Below are positions 26,304-35,422 of a DNA stretch of 64,000 nucleotides, one piece after another. Under the pieces are notes generated by a model. That model worked only from the letters and a program-made list of their open reading frames with translations, was not told the origin of the DNA and did no database searches. Position 1 is the first letter of the stretch, and each line of letters opens with the position of its first letter. The position numbers were made by a program, and so were the translations under genes. Source of the DNA: an uncultured Clostridia bacterium (GTDB lineage: Bacteria; Bacillota; Clostridia; TANB77; CAG-508); assembly GCA_944393505.1 (NCBI GenBank), contig CALYAK010000010.1, positions 1 through 64,000 of the forward strand, in the 5' to 3' direction.

Positions 26304-29300
26304 TTAATTTACTAAAGTTATTCTTGCATATCCGTTTCCACTATGTCCTGTTTCTGTTCCTCCTCCTGGAGCTGTAAAGGCTGTATTTCCTGCTTTTGTA
26401 GAAGTATTAGTCATATAATATTGTGAACCTAAAGCATATCCAGATGGTTTATATGAGCTTGAAGTTAGAACATATCCAGATCCACCCCCACCACAATGGA
26501 ATCCACTTCCTCCACCATACCAACCGCCACCTCCTGCACCTCCACCAATAGACCATCCATAGCTCACTGCTCCAGAACCAAACGTTCCTGCAAAATACTT
26601 AGACGTTTGACCGGAGCTATCCATAGCGCCTCCTGAAGATTGGCTTCCTCCACCTCCAGCTCCCATTGAATCTCCCGTACCATTAAGACCTGCCGTTCCT
26701 CCACCAGCTCCTCCTAGGTTTTTATTTGCGTTATAGAGATAACCCGCTCCGCCTCCTCCTCCAGCTACAATTACTCTATAATATAAGGTATTACTTCCTA
26801 TCCTGAAGTCTGTAGCTCCTCCTCCTGAAGCTCCAGAATTTCCAGTATTGTAAGCTGTCCCTCCACCATTAAAACCTCCCGTACTAGTTGAACCTTGACC
26901 TCCTACATACACATAAATCGTAGTACCCGAATTTAAAGATATTGTTCCTTGAGAGTAGCCTCCTTTTCCACCACTTCCTCCTTGAGTAGTATTATTACCA
27001 CCTTGAGCGCCCCATACTTCCAGCTTATATGTTCCTGTATACGGCACAGTTAATGTTTGCTGTCCCCCTGTATAGGCAAAATTTCTATATGTTCCTGCTG
27101 TTATTGATTTTTCACTCGTATTTCCTGCTTTATCCTTTACAACCACCTTCAATGTATATCTAGTTAATGAACCCAGCCCTGTATACTGATATGTATTCGC
27201 TGTTGTTGTTTGTATACTTGAATTATCTCGATAATATTGATATCTTCCACTGGTTGCTAATCCACTAAATGCATCATTTGCACTGACACTTACGCTAATA
27301 GTAGTATCTGTTTCTGCTGTCTTTGTAAAACTACTTATCGTTGGTGCTACCGTATCTCTTGTAAAGACTAGGTTACTACTTGTTGTACTTCTTCCGGATT
27401 TGTCATAAACTCGTGTTGTAACTGTCCATTTTCCATCTGCTGTTATCGTAAATGTTCCGTTATTTGCGATCTCTGTTTCTCCTATATTTACTGCTTGATT
27501 CGTTGTTACACTCTGTCCTGCTACTGTTCCATTTCCTTTTGCTGTTCCTGTTATGGTATAGGTCATCTTTTGGAAGGATGTTACGTCACTTCCGCTGATC
27601 TTTACTGTTACATTACTTCGATAATAACTTGCTTCTCCTTGCGTTCCACTTGATACCGTTGGTGTATTTGCTATTGGATTTACCATATCCCTTGTTACCA
27701 CAATTCCTTCTGCTACTACCGATTTTCTTCCTGCTTTATCATATGTATATCCTTTTACTGTCCACCTTCCATCTGCTGCGATTACAAATGTTCCACCGTT
27801 TGCAATATCTGTTTCAGTAATATTTACTTGTTGTCCACTTGTGATACTTACTCCTCCTATTGTTCCATTTCCTGTTGCTGTTCCCGTTACTGTATACGTT
27901 GTTTTCTTGTAACAGGTATCATCTTGACTACTTAGTTTTACTGTTATATTACTTCTATAATATGTTGCTTCTCCCATTGTTCCAGATGTTACTTCAATTA
28001 CTGGTGGTTCTGGAGTTACTGTATCTCTTGTTACTTCTAAGGTGTTTGTTGTTACTCTTACATTTTCTTTGTTATAGGTATGGATCTTTATCGTCCAGTT
28101 CCCATCTGCTCGTATTGGAATTGTCTTTTCATTTGCCATCTCAATTTCATCTTCACTTAGAGCGACTCCTTTATCATAATACGTTCCATCCATATTTCCT
28201 GCTCCTGTTGTCGTTCCTAAAATCTGATACGTTACTCTTGAGATATCTACGTTATTCTCATCTTGTCCTGTTAGACTTACATCCACATCCGTACTACAAT
28301 ACTTTCTTGCTCCTTCTACTCCTCCACTTACTGTATCTCCTACGGTTGGTGTATTACTGATCCATACTGCTGGTCTTGAGATAACATCACTTGCTGTCAT
28401 ATTTCCTGCTTCATCTTTTACAATCATATACATATCATAGGTTTTATCTGCTTCTAATCCGGTATACAAATATGTTGTTTCTTGACTTAAGTTATCCGTA
28501 TACGTCATATTTGGTGCTAATTTATGGCGATACGTATATCTTCCTTCTGTTGCTAAATCTGATGCATAATCTTCTGCTGACATACTAATTCGGAATCCCT
28601 CTCCGATTACTTGCTCTCCTTTATACAGTGTTACAATTGGTCTTGATGCATCTCTTTTTACATTTACGGTATTTGCTGTCGATAGTCTCATTCCTCCACT
28701 ATCATACGTATATGCTACAATAGCAAATTCTCCATCAATAGCAATTCGGAAGGTTGTTCCATTTGCGATTTCTACCTCATTTGTGTCAACTGCTCCTGCT
28801 TGATATTCTGTATTTCCAATTGTTCCATTGCTATATGCTGTTCCTCTTACTCGGTACGTTACTCTGGATGATCCTGTATCCGTTCCTAATACACGTAGCG
28901 TTATATTACTCGTATACCAATCATTTTGTCCCATGTTTCCACTTGCAATGCTTACTGTTACACCGTTACCAGGTGTTGTTCCTGTTTCTCTTTTTAACCA
29001 CATAATACTTGAGTTTGATTTTTTTCCTTCTAAGTCATAACTATATGCTGTAATCGTATATTCTCCATCTTTTGTAAAAGTTAAGGTTCCACCATTTTCA
29101 ATATCAATTTCTTTAATTAATCCACTTGGATAAAGTTCGTTATTAATTTCATCTACCGTTGTTGTTAAGATATATTTAATTCTTAATGTTTTATCGGTTG
29201 TTGCGATTTGGATCGTTACATCACTTCGGAAGAAACTTGCTGCGATTTCTTCTCCTTCTAATACGGTAATGGTTGGAGGTACAGCATCACCTCCGATCAA

Positions 29301-29615
29301 ACTTCCATCACTTCCACCAGTGTTTGTATTGGTTCCGCCGGTGCTACCTCCACCTTGGTCTCCACCAGTACCACCTGTTCCTCCTGAACCAGACTCTCCT
29401 CCCTCAGAGCTTCCTCCGGTATCGGTTCCTGGAATGATGCCAATTCCACTATATAACTCGTTATCTTTTAATTCTTCTTGCAATGCTGCAAGTTGTTCGT
29501 TATCATATTCTGTTTCGTTGGTGATCATGTTTTTTGTATCTTTTGCTTGAAAGATAATTCCATCTTCTCCGATGACTGCGTTTAGAGTGATTCCTGCTAA
29601 GATCACAAGCACCAC
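26304..29615 (-). CDS. glycine-rich repeat surface protein, paralogue 1, without a start
   Basis: The frame encodes about 1100 residues. It opens inside a pilin-like membrane segment (VTIVVLVILAGITLNAVIGEDG), followed by a coiled stretch, a Gly/Ser/Thr linker (about 70-110), five or six tandem Ig-like beta domains of 85-105 residues with repeated YYRSNITVK and DRDTV-type junctions, and a C-terminal glycine-rich domain (EVWGAQGG ... YVYVGGQG ... AGGGGGAGY). This glycine-rich fold occurs in bacterial surface proteins and in ALK-type receptors. No ATG or ribosome binding site exists: the first usable codon is a GTG in the membrane segment, and TAG closes the frame 11 codons upstream, beside a terminator. 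It may be a silent cassette. Confidence 0.75.
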   Translation of the reverse strand: MVLVILAGITLNAVIGEDGIIFQAKDTKNMITNETEYDNEQLAALQEELKDNELYSGIGIIPGTDTGGSSEGGESGSGGTGGTGGDQGGGSTGGTNTNTGGSDGSLIGGDAVPPTITVLEGEEIAASFFRSDVTIQIATTDKTLRIKYILTTTVDEINNELYPSGLIKEIDIENGGTLTFTKDGEYTITAYSYDLEGKKSNSSIMWLKRETGTTPGNGVTVSIASGNMGQNDWYTSNITLRVLGTDTGSSRVTYRVRGTAYSNGTIGNTEYQAGAVDTNEVEIANGTTFRIAIDGEFAIVAYTYDSGGMRLSTANTVNVKRDASRPIVTLYKGEQVIGEGFRISMSAEDYASDLATEGRYTYRHKLAPNMTYTDNLSQETTYLYTGLEADKTYDMYMIVKDEAGNMTASDVISRPAVWISNTPTVGDTVSGGVEGARKYCSTDVDVSLTGQDENNVDISRVTYQILGTTTGAGNMDGTYYDKGVALSEDEIEMANEKTIPIRADGNWTIKIHTYNKENVRVTTNTLEVTRDTVTPEPPVIEVTSGTMGEATYYRSNITVKLSSQDDTCYKKTTYTVTGTATGNGTIGGVSITSGQQVNITETDIANGGTFVIAADGRWTVKGYTYDKAGRKSVVAEGIVVTRDMVNPIANTPTVSSGTQGEASYYRSNVTVKISGSDVTSFQKMTYTITGTAKGNGTVAGQSVTTNQAVNIGETEIANNGTFTITADGKWTVTTRVYDKSGRSTTSSNLVFTRDTVAPTISSFTKTAETDTTISVSVSANDAFSGLATSGRYQYYRDNSSIQTTTANTYQYTGLGSLTRYTLKVVVKDKAGNTSEKSITAGTYRNFAYTGGQQTLTVPYTGTYKLEVWGAQGGNNTTQGGSGGKGGYSQGTISLNSGTTIYVYVGGQGSTSTGGFNGGGTAYNTGNSGASGGGATDFRIGSNTLYYRVIVAGGGGGAGYLYNANKNLGGAGGGTAGLNGTGDSMGAGGGGSQSSGGAMDSSGQTSKYFAGTFGSGAVSYGWSIGGGAGGGGWYGGGSGFHCGGGGSGYVLTSSSYKPSGYALGSQYYMTNTSTKAGNTAFTAPGGGTETGHSGNGYARITLVN

Positions 29616-29632
29616 GATTGTTACTAATAGTG

Positions 29633-29670
29633 CAAAAAAGACAAGCTAGTATTTCATTTTCTAGCTTGTC
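29633..29670 (-). terminator. terminator directly before glycine-rich paralogue 1
   Basis: Minus strand GACAAGCTAG, 11-nt loop, CTAGCTTGTC, TTTTTTG. It serves the 66-residue membrane gene and should block read-through into the glycine-rich frame, which begins within the next few bases. Confidence 0.88.
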
Positions 29671-29694
29671 TACTTTGTTATATATATTTTTTTC

Positions 29695-29895
29695 TTATCT
29701 TCGAATCCAATAAATGATTGCACAACCAATCATTGCAAGAATAAATCCAACAATTTTCATTGTTTTTGTTCCCTCGTTTTGATCGCCAAAACTAAACCAC
29801 TTTTGTGTAAGAATTCTCGCATCATAAATCATAACTACACCAATCGCAATTATGATTAAAGCAAATACAATCCCAATTAAATTTCCAATACTCAT
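29695..29895 (-). CDS. small two-helix membrane protein
   Basis: Encodes 66 residues with two hydrophobic segments (IGIVFALIIIAIGVVMIY and IVGFILAMIGCAIIYWI) and a basic end (RR). No family is recognised. AAAAGGGATG lies upstream. It follows the epimerase gene by 13 nt and ends in a strong terminator, so the two form a transcript. Confidence 0.75.
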   Translation of the reverse strand: MSIGNLIGIVFALIIIAIGVVMIYDARILTQKWFSFGDQNEGTKTMKIVGFILAMIGCAIIYWIRR

Positions 29896-29908
29896 ATATT
29901 CATCCCTT

Positions 29909-30778
29909 TTAGAAGAATTCTACGGTATATTTACATTCAAAATCTTCTTTTGGTTTTAGTTTGATGATGTCAGACTTTTGCGATAAAATTCCATTTGTTT
30001 TTATATTATCCGCCATACTAAACCATGGTTCAATACATAAAAATGGAGCATTTGGTTTTGACCATAATCCTAAATATGGGAATTGTTCAAAATCTACGGA
30101 CAAAACTTTTTTATTCTCTCTACGGTTATATAACGTAATCTTTTTAGAAGTGATTCCTTTCATAATTAATGCATCATTATCAAATGTATGAGAATCTAAT
30201 TCAATTCTCTTTTTATCTACCATTGGATTTTGTGCATATTCCGTTCCGATTAATCCGTCTACTAAATATAGAAAATGGATTTTGTTTTCTTCTTCTTCAA
30301 ATTCTAAATAATAGTTACCATTTCTTAAGTCTTCTGGATCAATCTTAAAAGCTGGATGACTTCCAATTCCAAAAGGCATATCACTATTTCCAGTATTGAT
30401 TACTTTATAGATAACAGTCAATTTATTTTCATCTAAACGATAAGTATTATATAATTCAAAATCAAAAGGATATCTTGCTTTTGTCATTTTGTTACTTTTT
30501 AATACATAGGAATGGAAATTATCAAGTTTGGTAATTGGCTCAAACTCTTGGTCTCTTGCAAAACCATGTTGAGGCATTTCATAAACACGTCCATTAATAA
30601 TCGTTTGATTTTTCTTTAATTTTCCTACAACCGGAAATAAAACAGGGCAATGTCTTTTCCAAAAAACTTTTCCATTATCATCTATGCAATCTTGTCCTTG
30701 GTGTATTCTTTCGATGTCATTTAGTTTAAAACTTACTAATTCACCACCATATTTTGATGTTAACATTTGAGCATGCAT
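29909..30778 (-). CDS. aldose 1-epimerase family protein (LacX-like)
   Basis: Encodes 289 residues from ATG 30778. The family interconverts alpha and beta anomers of hexoses or related sugar phosphates. Visible motifs are HGFARDQEFEP, IGSHPAFKIDPED (conserved His in the active site) and LCIEPWFSMADN (catalytic Glu). Longer frames begin further upstream, but a consensus promoter lies within that extension, and AAGGAGAATC just before 30778 supports the shorter start. It is probably cytoplasmic, since no signal peptide is present. Confidence 0.88.
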   Translation of the reverse strand: MHAQMLTSKYGGELVSFKLNDIERIHQGQDCIDDNGKVFWKRHCPVLFPVVGKLKKNQTIINGRVYEMPQHGFARDQEFEPITKLDNFHSYVLKSNKMTKARYPFDFELYNTYRLDENKLTVIYKVINTGNSDMPFGIGSHPAFKIDPEDLRNGNYYLEFEEEENKIHFLYLVDGLIGTEYAQNPMVDKKRIELDSHTFDNDALIMKGITSKKITLYNRRENKKVLSVDFEQFPYLGLWSKPNAPFLCIEPWFSMADNIKTNGILSQKSDIIKLKPKEDFECKYTVEFF

Positions 30779-30812
30779 AAACCTTGATTCTCCTTCCTCT
30801 TTTTTCTTTCTT

Positions 30813-30841
30813 ATCATATTGTTTTTTACGTAAACTGTCAA
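30813..30841 (-). promoter_or_regulatory. consensus vegetative promoter of the epimerase gene
   Basis: TTGACA at 30841-30836, 17-nt spacer, TATGAT at 30818-30813 on the minus strand. Transcription would start about 30 nt before the chosen ATG. Confidence 0.85.
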
Positions 30842-30862
30842 GTCTTTTTTCGCCATAAACAA

Positions 30863-30900
30863 GCAAAAAATCGCAAAAGTTTTCTTTCTTTTACGATTCT
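30863..30900. terminator. terminator after recG
   Basis: Minus strand AATCGTAAAAG, loop, CTTTTGCGATT with one G-U pair, then TTTTTTG. It lies 24 nt past the recG stop. Confidence 0.8.
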
Positions 30901-30923
30901 TTTTTTATTTTTACAATCTTTTG

Positions 30924-32966
30924 TTAAATTTCGATTCGATCCTGAAACTTTTCTTGTACCAACGCTTTTAATTTTGCATTTTTTTCTAATTTTAGTTGTG
31001 GATCTTCTTTTTCGATTCTAGCTGCAATGGCTTGCACTTTCTTTAAAATTGGTAAATCTTCAAATAAATTCGCAATCTTAAATTCTGGTAGACCATGTTG
31101 TCTGGTTCCAAAAAATTCTCCAGATCCTCTTAATTCCAAATCCTTTTCAGCAATGATGAACCCATCATTGGTTTGTTGCATAATCTTCATTCTCTCTTTT
31201 ACGACTTTCGAATGGCTTTCATATTTTAAAATACAATAGGATTGATATTCTCCTCGGCCAACACGTCCTCTTAATTGATGAAGCTGTGCTAATCCAAAAC
31301 GTTCTGCATTTTGAATAATCATAATGCTTGCATTTGGAACATTGACACCAACTTCAATAACAGTGGTCGAAACTAAAATTTGAATTTTTCCATCTTTAAA
31401 TTCTTGCATGATCTGATCTTTTTCTTTTGGTCTCATCTTTCCATGAATGTATTCAACTCGATATTCCGAAAAAACTTCCTTTTTATATTTTTCGGCAAGC
31501 TCTATTACCGATTTCGCAGCAATTTCTTCATTTTCTTCCACAAGCGGGCAAACGATGTATGCCTGTCTTCCTAGTTCAATTTGTTTTTTCACAAAGACAT
31601 TTAATCGATCTTCTAGTTCTGGCGTTACTGCATAAGTTTCAATCTTTTTTCGATTTGGTGGCAATTCATCAATAATCGAGATATCCAAATCACCATAAAG
31701 AATTAAAGCAAGCGTTCTTGGAATTGGTGTTGCTGTCATAACTAAAACATCCGGATGATTTCCTTTGGATGCAATCGTACTTCTTTGTCTTACTCCAAAA
31801 CGATGTTGTTCGTCAGTTACCACAAGTCCTAAATTTTGAAACACCACATTTTCTTCTAATAGAGCATGTGTTCCAATTAAAATATCAATTTCTCCTTGTT
31901 TTAATCTTTCTAAAAGTTCTTCCTTCTTTTTCTTGGTTACACTTCCAATTAATAGCTCGCAACGGATTCCAAATGGTTCTAGAATTCCTTGAAAACTTTC
32001 TAAATGTTGACTAGCTAAAATAGCAGTTGGAGCCATAATGGCCACTTGATAACCACTTTTTACGGCTTTGTATGCTGCAATAATGGATACTACGGTTTTA
32101 CCAGAACCTACATCTCCTTGTAAAAGGCGATTCATCGATTTGTCGCTTTCCATATCATGATCAATCTCTTCTAATACTTTTCTTTGTGCATTGGTTAAAT
32201 GAAATGGCAATTGATCAATGACATCCGACATTTTAATTTCTTTCGGAAACGCAATTCCTTCTTGCTCTTGTGTATATTGATTTTTTAGCGATAACAAAGC
32301 AAGCTGCATTCCTAATAATTCTTCAAAAGCAAGACGATATCTTGCTTGTTCAATGTCTTCCATATTTCCCGGAAAATGAATCTTGTGAATTGCTTCATTG
32401 CGTTCCATTAATTTTTGCTCTTTTACTAGATATTCTGGCAAGCTTTCTTCTAATGTTCCTGCAATTTTGATTCCATTTTCGATGATCTGCCTTAAGACAT
32501 TTTGTGATAATTGATAGGTTAATGGATAAATTGGAATAATCTTTCCCGTATTTTTATTGGAATTTTCACTATCGAAAACAGGACTATTCATTTCAATTTT
32601 TCCAAAGTGATTGCTTACCTTTCCAAAAAATCGATAAGTCTTTCCAATCTCAAATTTATTCTTTAAATAGCTTTGGTTAAACCAGGTAATTTGGCAAACT
32701 CCACTATCATCTCTTACCACTAGTTTATAAATGGTCATATTTCTTCGAATGCGTGCCTCAGAGAGACGATGCATGGCAACAGCTTCGATTAAAACTTCTT
32801 CTCCATCCACACATTCTGCAATTTTTTTCGGTTTACTACGATCTTCATACTCTCTTGGATAATAGGTGATGAGATCACCTAATGTACGAATTTCTAATTT
32901 TTTTAATAACTCGGCTCGGTTGGGACCGACCCCTTTTACATACTTTACTTCATCTTTTAAATGCAA
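30924..32966 (-). CDS. recG: ATP-dependent DNA helicase RecG
   Basis: Encodes 680 residues. RecG reverses stalled forks and migrates branched DNA. Seen in order: the wedge/OB domain (first 250 residues), Walker A GDVGSGKTVV, the DEQH box (TDEQHRFGVRQR), MTATPIPRTLAL and RGRVGRGEYQSYC, then the TRG-type C-terminus. I chose the TTG at 32966 because AAAGGAG lies 9 nt upstream. The ATG 14 codons earlier lacks a site. Length then matches the B. subtilis enzyme. It is divergent from asd. Confidence 0.95.
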   Translation of the reverse strand: MHLKDEVKYVKGVGPNRAELLKKLEIRTLGDLITYYPREYEDRSKPKKIAECVDGEEVLIEAVAMHRLSEARIRRNMTIYKLVVRDDSGVCQITWFNQSYLKNKFEIGKTYRFFGKVSNHFGKIEMNSPVFDSENSNKNTGKIIPIYPLTYQLSQNVLRQIIENGIKIAGTLEESLPEYLVKEQKLMERNEAIHKIHFPGNMEDIEQARYRLAFEELLGMQLALLSLKNQYTQEQEGIAFPKEIKMSDVIDQLPFHLTNAQRKVLEEIDHDMESDKSMNRLLQGDVGSGKTVVSIIAAYKAVKSGYQVAIMAPTAILASQHLESFQGILEPFGIRCELLIGSVTKKKKEELLERLKQGEIDILIGTHALLEENVVFQNLGLVVTDEQHRFGVRQRSTIASKGNHPDVLVMTATPIPRTLALILYGDLDISIIDELPPNRKKIETYAVTPELEDRLNVFVKKQIELGRQAYIVCPLVEENEEIAAKSVIELAEKYKKEVFSEYRVEYIHGKMRPKEKDQIMQEFKDGKIQILVSTTVIEVGVNVPNASIMIIQNAERFGLAQLHQLRGRVGRGEYQSYCILKYESHSKVVKERMKIMQQTNDGFIIAEKDLELRGSGEFFGTRQHGLPEFKIANLFEDLPILKKVQAIAARIEKEDPQLKLEKNAKLKALVQEKFQDRIEI

Positions 32967-33105
32967 AAATATCTTCTCCTTTACCTTGGATTTCCACATT
33001 TTATACAAGTACGTGTGTTTGGTTTATTATTTCACAAATCCACCTCTTTGTAAACAATTTCCGTTAAATTTTCATTTCTCTATTTCTTTTTCTTTGTGTT
33101 TCGCA

Positions 33106-33155
33106 TATAATGTAATACAGAATTTGACATCTAATTAGATATCATCTTATCAAAT
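33106..33155 (+). promoter_or_regulatory. asd promoter with an element shared with dapA
   Basis: A -10-like TATAAT at 33106-33111 follows a pyrimidine-rich region. At 33130-33155 lies a 26-bp element starting TCTAATTAGATATCATC that matches 22 of 26 bases before dapA. Its first part, ATCTAATTAGAT, is a perfect 12-bp palindrome. It would lie in the early 5' leader, suiting an operator. Confidence 0.6.
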
Positions 33156-33179
33156 TATATATTTAAGAGGTGCTTTACT

Positions 33180-34199
33180 ATGAAAAAGTACAAATTAGCT
33201 GTAGTAGGAGCTACAGGTGTCGTAGGTCAAACCGCTTTAAAGGTTTTAGAAGAAAAGAATTTACCAATTTCCGAATATGCCTTTTTTTCTTCCAAACGAT
33301 CTGCAGGAAAAACAATTCATTTTTTAGGAAAGGATTATACGGTAAGAGAATTAACAGATTCCTCTTTTGATGAAGGTTTCGATTATGCTATCTTCTCTGC
33401 TGGTGGAACAACCTCCAAACACTTTTCACCAATTGCTGCGTCTAAAGGTTGTATTGTCGTTGATAACAGTAGTGCATTTCGAATGGATCCAGAAGTTCCC
33501 CTTGTGGTTCCAGAAGTCAATCCGGAAGAAATTCCAAACAACAAGGGAATTATTGCTAACCCAAACTGTTCTACCATTCAAGCAGTTGTTGCATTAAAAC
33601 CATTGGATGACAAATACAAAATCAAACGTATTGTCTATTCCACCTATCAAGCTGTATCAGGAGCTGGTCATAACGGAATCGTTGACTTAGAAACAGGGAT
33701 TCAAAATTACATAGATCCGGAACATACACCAAACGATCTTGTAAAATTCCCTTATCCAATTTTTAATAACTGTCTTCCACATATTGATGTATTTTTAGAG
33801 AATAAATACACCAAAGAAGAAGAAAAAATGATTAATGAAACTCGTAAAATTTTAAAAAGACCAGATATGAGAATTACGGCAACAACCGTAAGGGTTCCTG
33901 TCTTCAATTCTCATAGCGAAAGTATTAATGTTGAATTTGAAAAAGATTTCGATTTAGACGAATTAATTCAAATATTACGCAATGCTCCTGGAGTGATTGT
34001 TGTAGATGATGAAAAACATACTCAATATCCACTTGCCACCCAAGCAAGCGGACACGATGAAGTTTATGTTGGCCGAATCCGCCGTGATGAAAGTGTTGAT
34101 TCAGGCGTAAACTTGTGGGTTGTTGCAGATAACATTCGTAAAGGTGCTGCAAGCAATGCCATCCAAATCGTTGAAAAAATGATTGAACAAGATCAATAA
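33180..34199 (+). CDS. asd: aspartate-semialdehyde dehydrogenase
   Basis: Encodes 339 residues. Asd reduces aspartyl phosphate to aspartate semialdehyde with NADPH, the branch point for lysine, diaminopimelate, threonine and methionine. Motifs are the nucleotide-binding VVGATGVVGQ, the active-site Cys in NPNCSTIQ, SGAGHNGI, and HSESINVEF with the catalytic His. AAGAGGTG precedes ATG. It is a single-gene unit bounded by a terminator. Shared upstream sequence with dapA suggests joint control. Confidence 0.96.
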   Translation: MKKYKLAVVGATGVVGQTALKVLEEKNLPISEYAFFSSKRSAGKTIHFLGKDYTVRELTDSSFDEGFDYAIFSAGGTTSKHFSPIAASKGCIVVDNSSAFRMDPEVPLVVPEVNPEEIPNNKGIIANPNCSTIQAVVALKPLDDKYKIKRIVYSTYQAVSGAGHNGIVDLETGIQNYIDPEHTPNDLVKFPYPIFNNCLPHIDVFLENKYTKEEEKMINETRKILKRPDMRITATTVRVPVFNSHSESINVEFEKDFDLDELIQILRNAPGVIVVDDEKHTQYPLATQASGHDEVYVGRIRRDESVDSGVNLWVVADNIRKGAASNAIQIVEKMIEQDQ

Positions 34200-34210
34200 A
34201 TCTTATATGA

Positions 34211-34252
34211 AAGAAGGAGTAAACTGCAAAAGCGATTACTCCTTCTTTTTTG
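34211..34252 (+). terminator. terminator of asd
   Basis: 12-bp stem AAGAAGGAGTAA / TTACTCCTTCTT with a 13-nt loop and a T-run. Confidence 0.92.
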
Positions 34253-34261
34253 GTTCTTTTT

Positions 34262-35083
34262 TTAATCTTCCAATTTCTTTATTTCTTCTTCACTTAATCC
34301 TGTTAATTCCATAATTGTATTTCGATCCATTTGTTTTTGTAACATCTTTTTTGCAATTTCTCTAATCGCTCCTCGTCTTGCAGTTTCTCTTTCTGATGCT
34401 TCATCATGAAGTGCTTTCTCTCTCCACTCTGCTATTCTCTGCATTTCTTCATCTTCGCTCATTCGATTTAATTTTTCATTTGCTTCTTGTAATTCTTCAT
34501 TTTCTTTCATTGCTTCTTTCACCCTTTCTGATTTTGGGTTATCGATGAAAAACAGCCAATCTAATAGCTCGTCCTCTTCTTTTTCTTTCCCCTTGATTTT
34601 GTTTAATTCTAGTATATGGATTTCTAACTTATCTGTCAAAATCTTTTTTCTTCCTTCTTCTTCGATTATCTTCCATTCTGTATGGTATCCTAACTCTTCT
34701 AACCCTTTTAGTTCAAATTCTGTAATTAAAACTACAATTGTTCTTTCTAACCCTATATACTCTTCTCCTTCTTGGATCCCTCGACTATATAGCCTTGACC
34801 AATAGTATAAAAGTCTTTCTGGCATATCATCTTTTTTCGCTACTTGCATCTCAAGATTGATCTTCTCATTTTTATTAAATTCTACTAATACATCTAGTAC
34901 ACCTAACTTTCCGTGAACTGTTTCTCTTCTTAAAATTGGATTCTTACTTAAATCTACCTTTTCTATTTTTTCTCCTAATATTTTCTCAACAAATCCTTTT
35001 GTAATCTTTTCACTACCTAATTCTCCAAATAGCCTTTGGAATACCACATCTAATTTTGGAGATAACAATTTATATTCTGTCAT
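34262..35083 (-). CDS. Rpn-family recombination-promoting nuclease (PD-(D/E)XK)
   Basis: Encodes 273 residues. The N-terminal half matches the PD-(D/E)XK family often called Rpn or putative transposase: LLSPKLDVVFQRLFG, then the catalytic core LDVLVEFNKNEKINLEMQV (Asp, Glu-x-Gln), and YYWSRLYSRGIQEGE. The C-terminal third is a Glu-rich coiled coil with a helix-turn-helix-like end (MQKQMDRNTIMELTGLSEEEIKKL type). Such proteins are often mobile and multicopy. GAGG lies 10 nt before ATG. It is close to the glycine-rich paralogue, which is itself a duplicated element. Confidence 0.88.
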   Translation of the reverse strand: MTEYKLLSPKLDVVFQRLFGELGSEKITKGFVEKILGEKIEKVDLSKNPILRRETVHGKLGVLDVLVEFNKNEKINLEMQVAKKDDMPERLLYYWSRLYSRGIQEGEEYIGLERTIVVLITEFELKGLEELGYHTEWKIIEEEGRKKILTDKLEIHILELNKIKGKEKEEDELLDWLFFIDNPKSERVKEAMKENEELQEANEKLNRMSEDEEMQRIAEWREKALHDEASERETARRGAIREIAKKMLQKQMDRNTIMELTGLSEEEIKKLED

Positions 35084-35422
35084 ATATTTAACCTCATTCC
35101 CTATTTTTAGGCATGAAAAATATACCTTTCTACAAGACCATTTCTTACTTTATTTCATTATCTTTTCACTTTTGAATTTTCATTGACATCAATGTTGGAA
35201 TAAAAATCTTTGAACAAATTTTTCTGAATTAATTTTTTCGAAAGAAAAGCTATCTTTCATAGCCACCACTATCTAACCATACTATTTACAACCTGTAAAT
35301 ATTTTCCAATAAAATATAAAAATTGTTTTAAAAGATATGAAAATGTAAAAAGAAACAAAGACAAATATGAAGAGGAAAACAATAGGCAGTGCTTTCCTCT
35401 TCGATATTCTAAAGTATCTGAA
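35084..35422. other. AT-rich intergenic stretch with one hairpin
   Basis: No gene is seen. A 9-bp hairpin (AAGAGGAAA / TTTCCTCTT, 35370-35401) lies just past the end of glycine-rich paralogue 2 and could terminate it, though its T-run is weak. The rest is AT-rich and shows no repeat or RNA that I can support. Confidence 0.55.

Noticed and set aside
27629-29005. Leu-rich ORFs on the plus strand opposite the glycine-rich genes (also at 36.6-38.1 kb and 63.1-63.9 kb)
   Set aside because: They are reverse-strand shadows of the repeated Thr/Tyr/Gly-rich genes, without binding sites, and recur only because the genes are paralogues.
26304-29615. CRISPR-like repeated units
   Set aside because: The repeats are protein-domain repeats of about 260-300 bp in frame, not short identical repeats with unique spacers.
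30779-30862. 28-codon N-terminal extension of the epimerase
   Set aside because: It contains a consensus TTGACA-17-TATGAT promoter, and the internal ATG has its own binding site.
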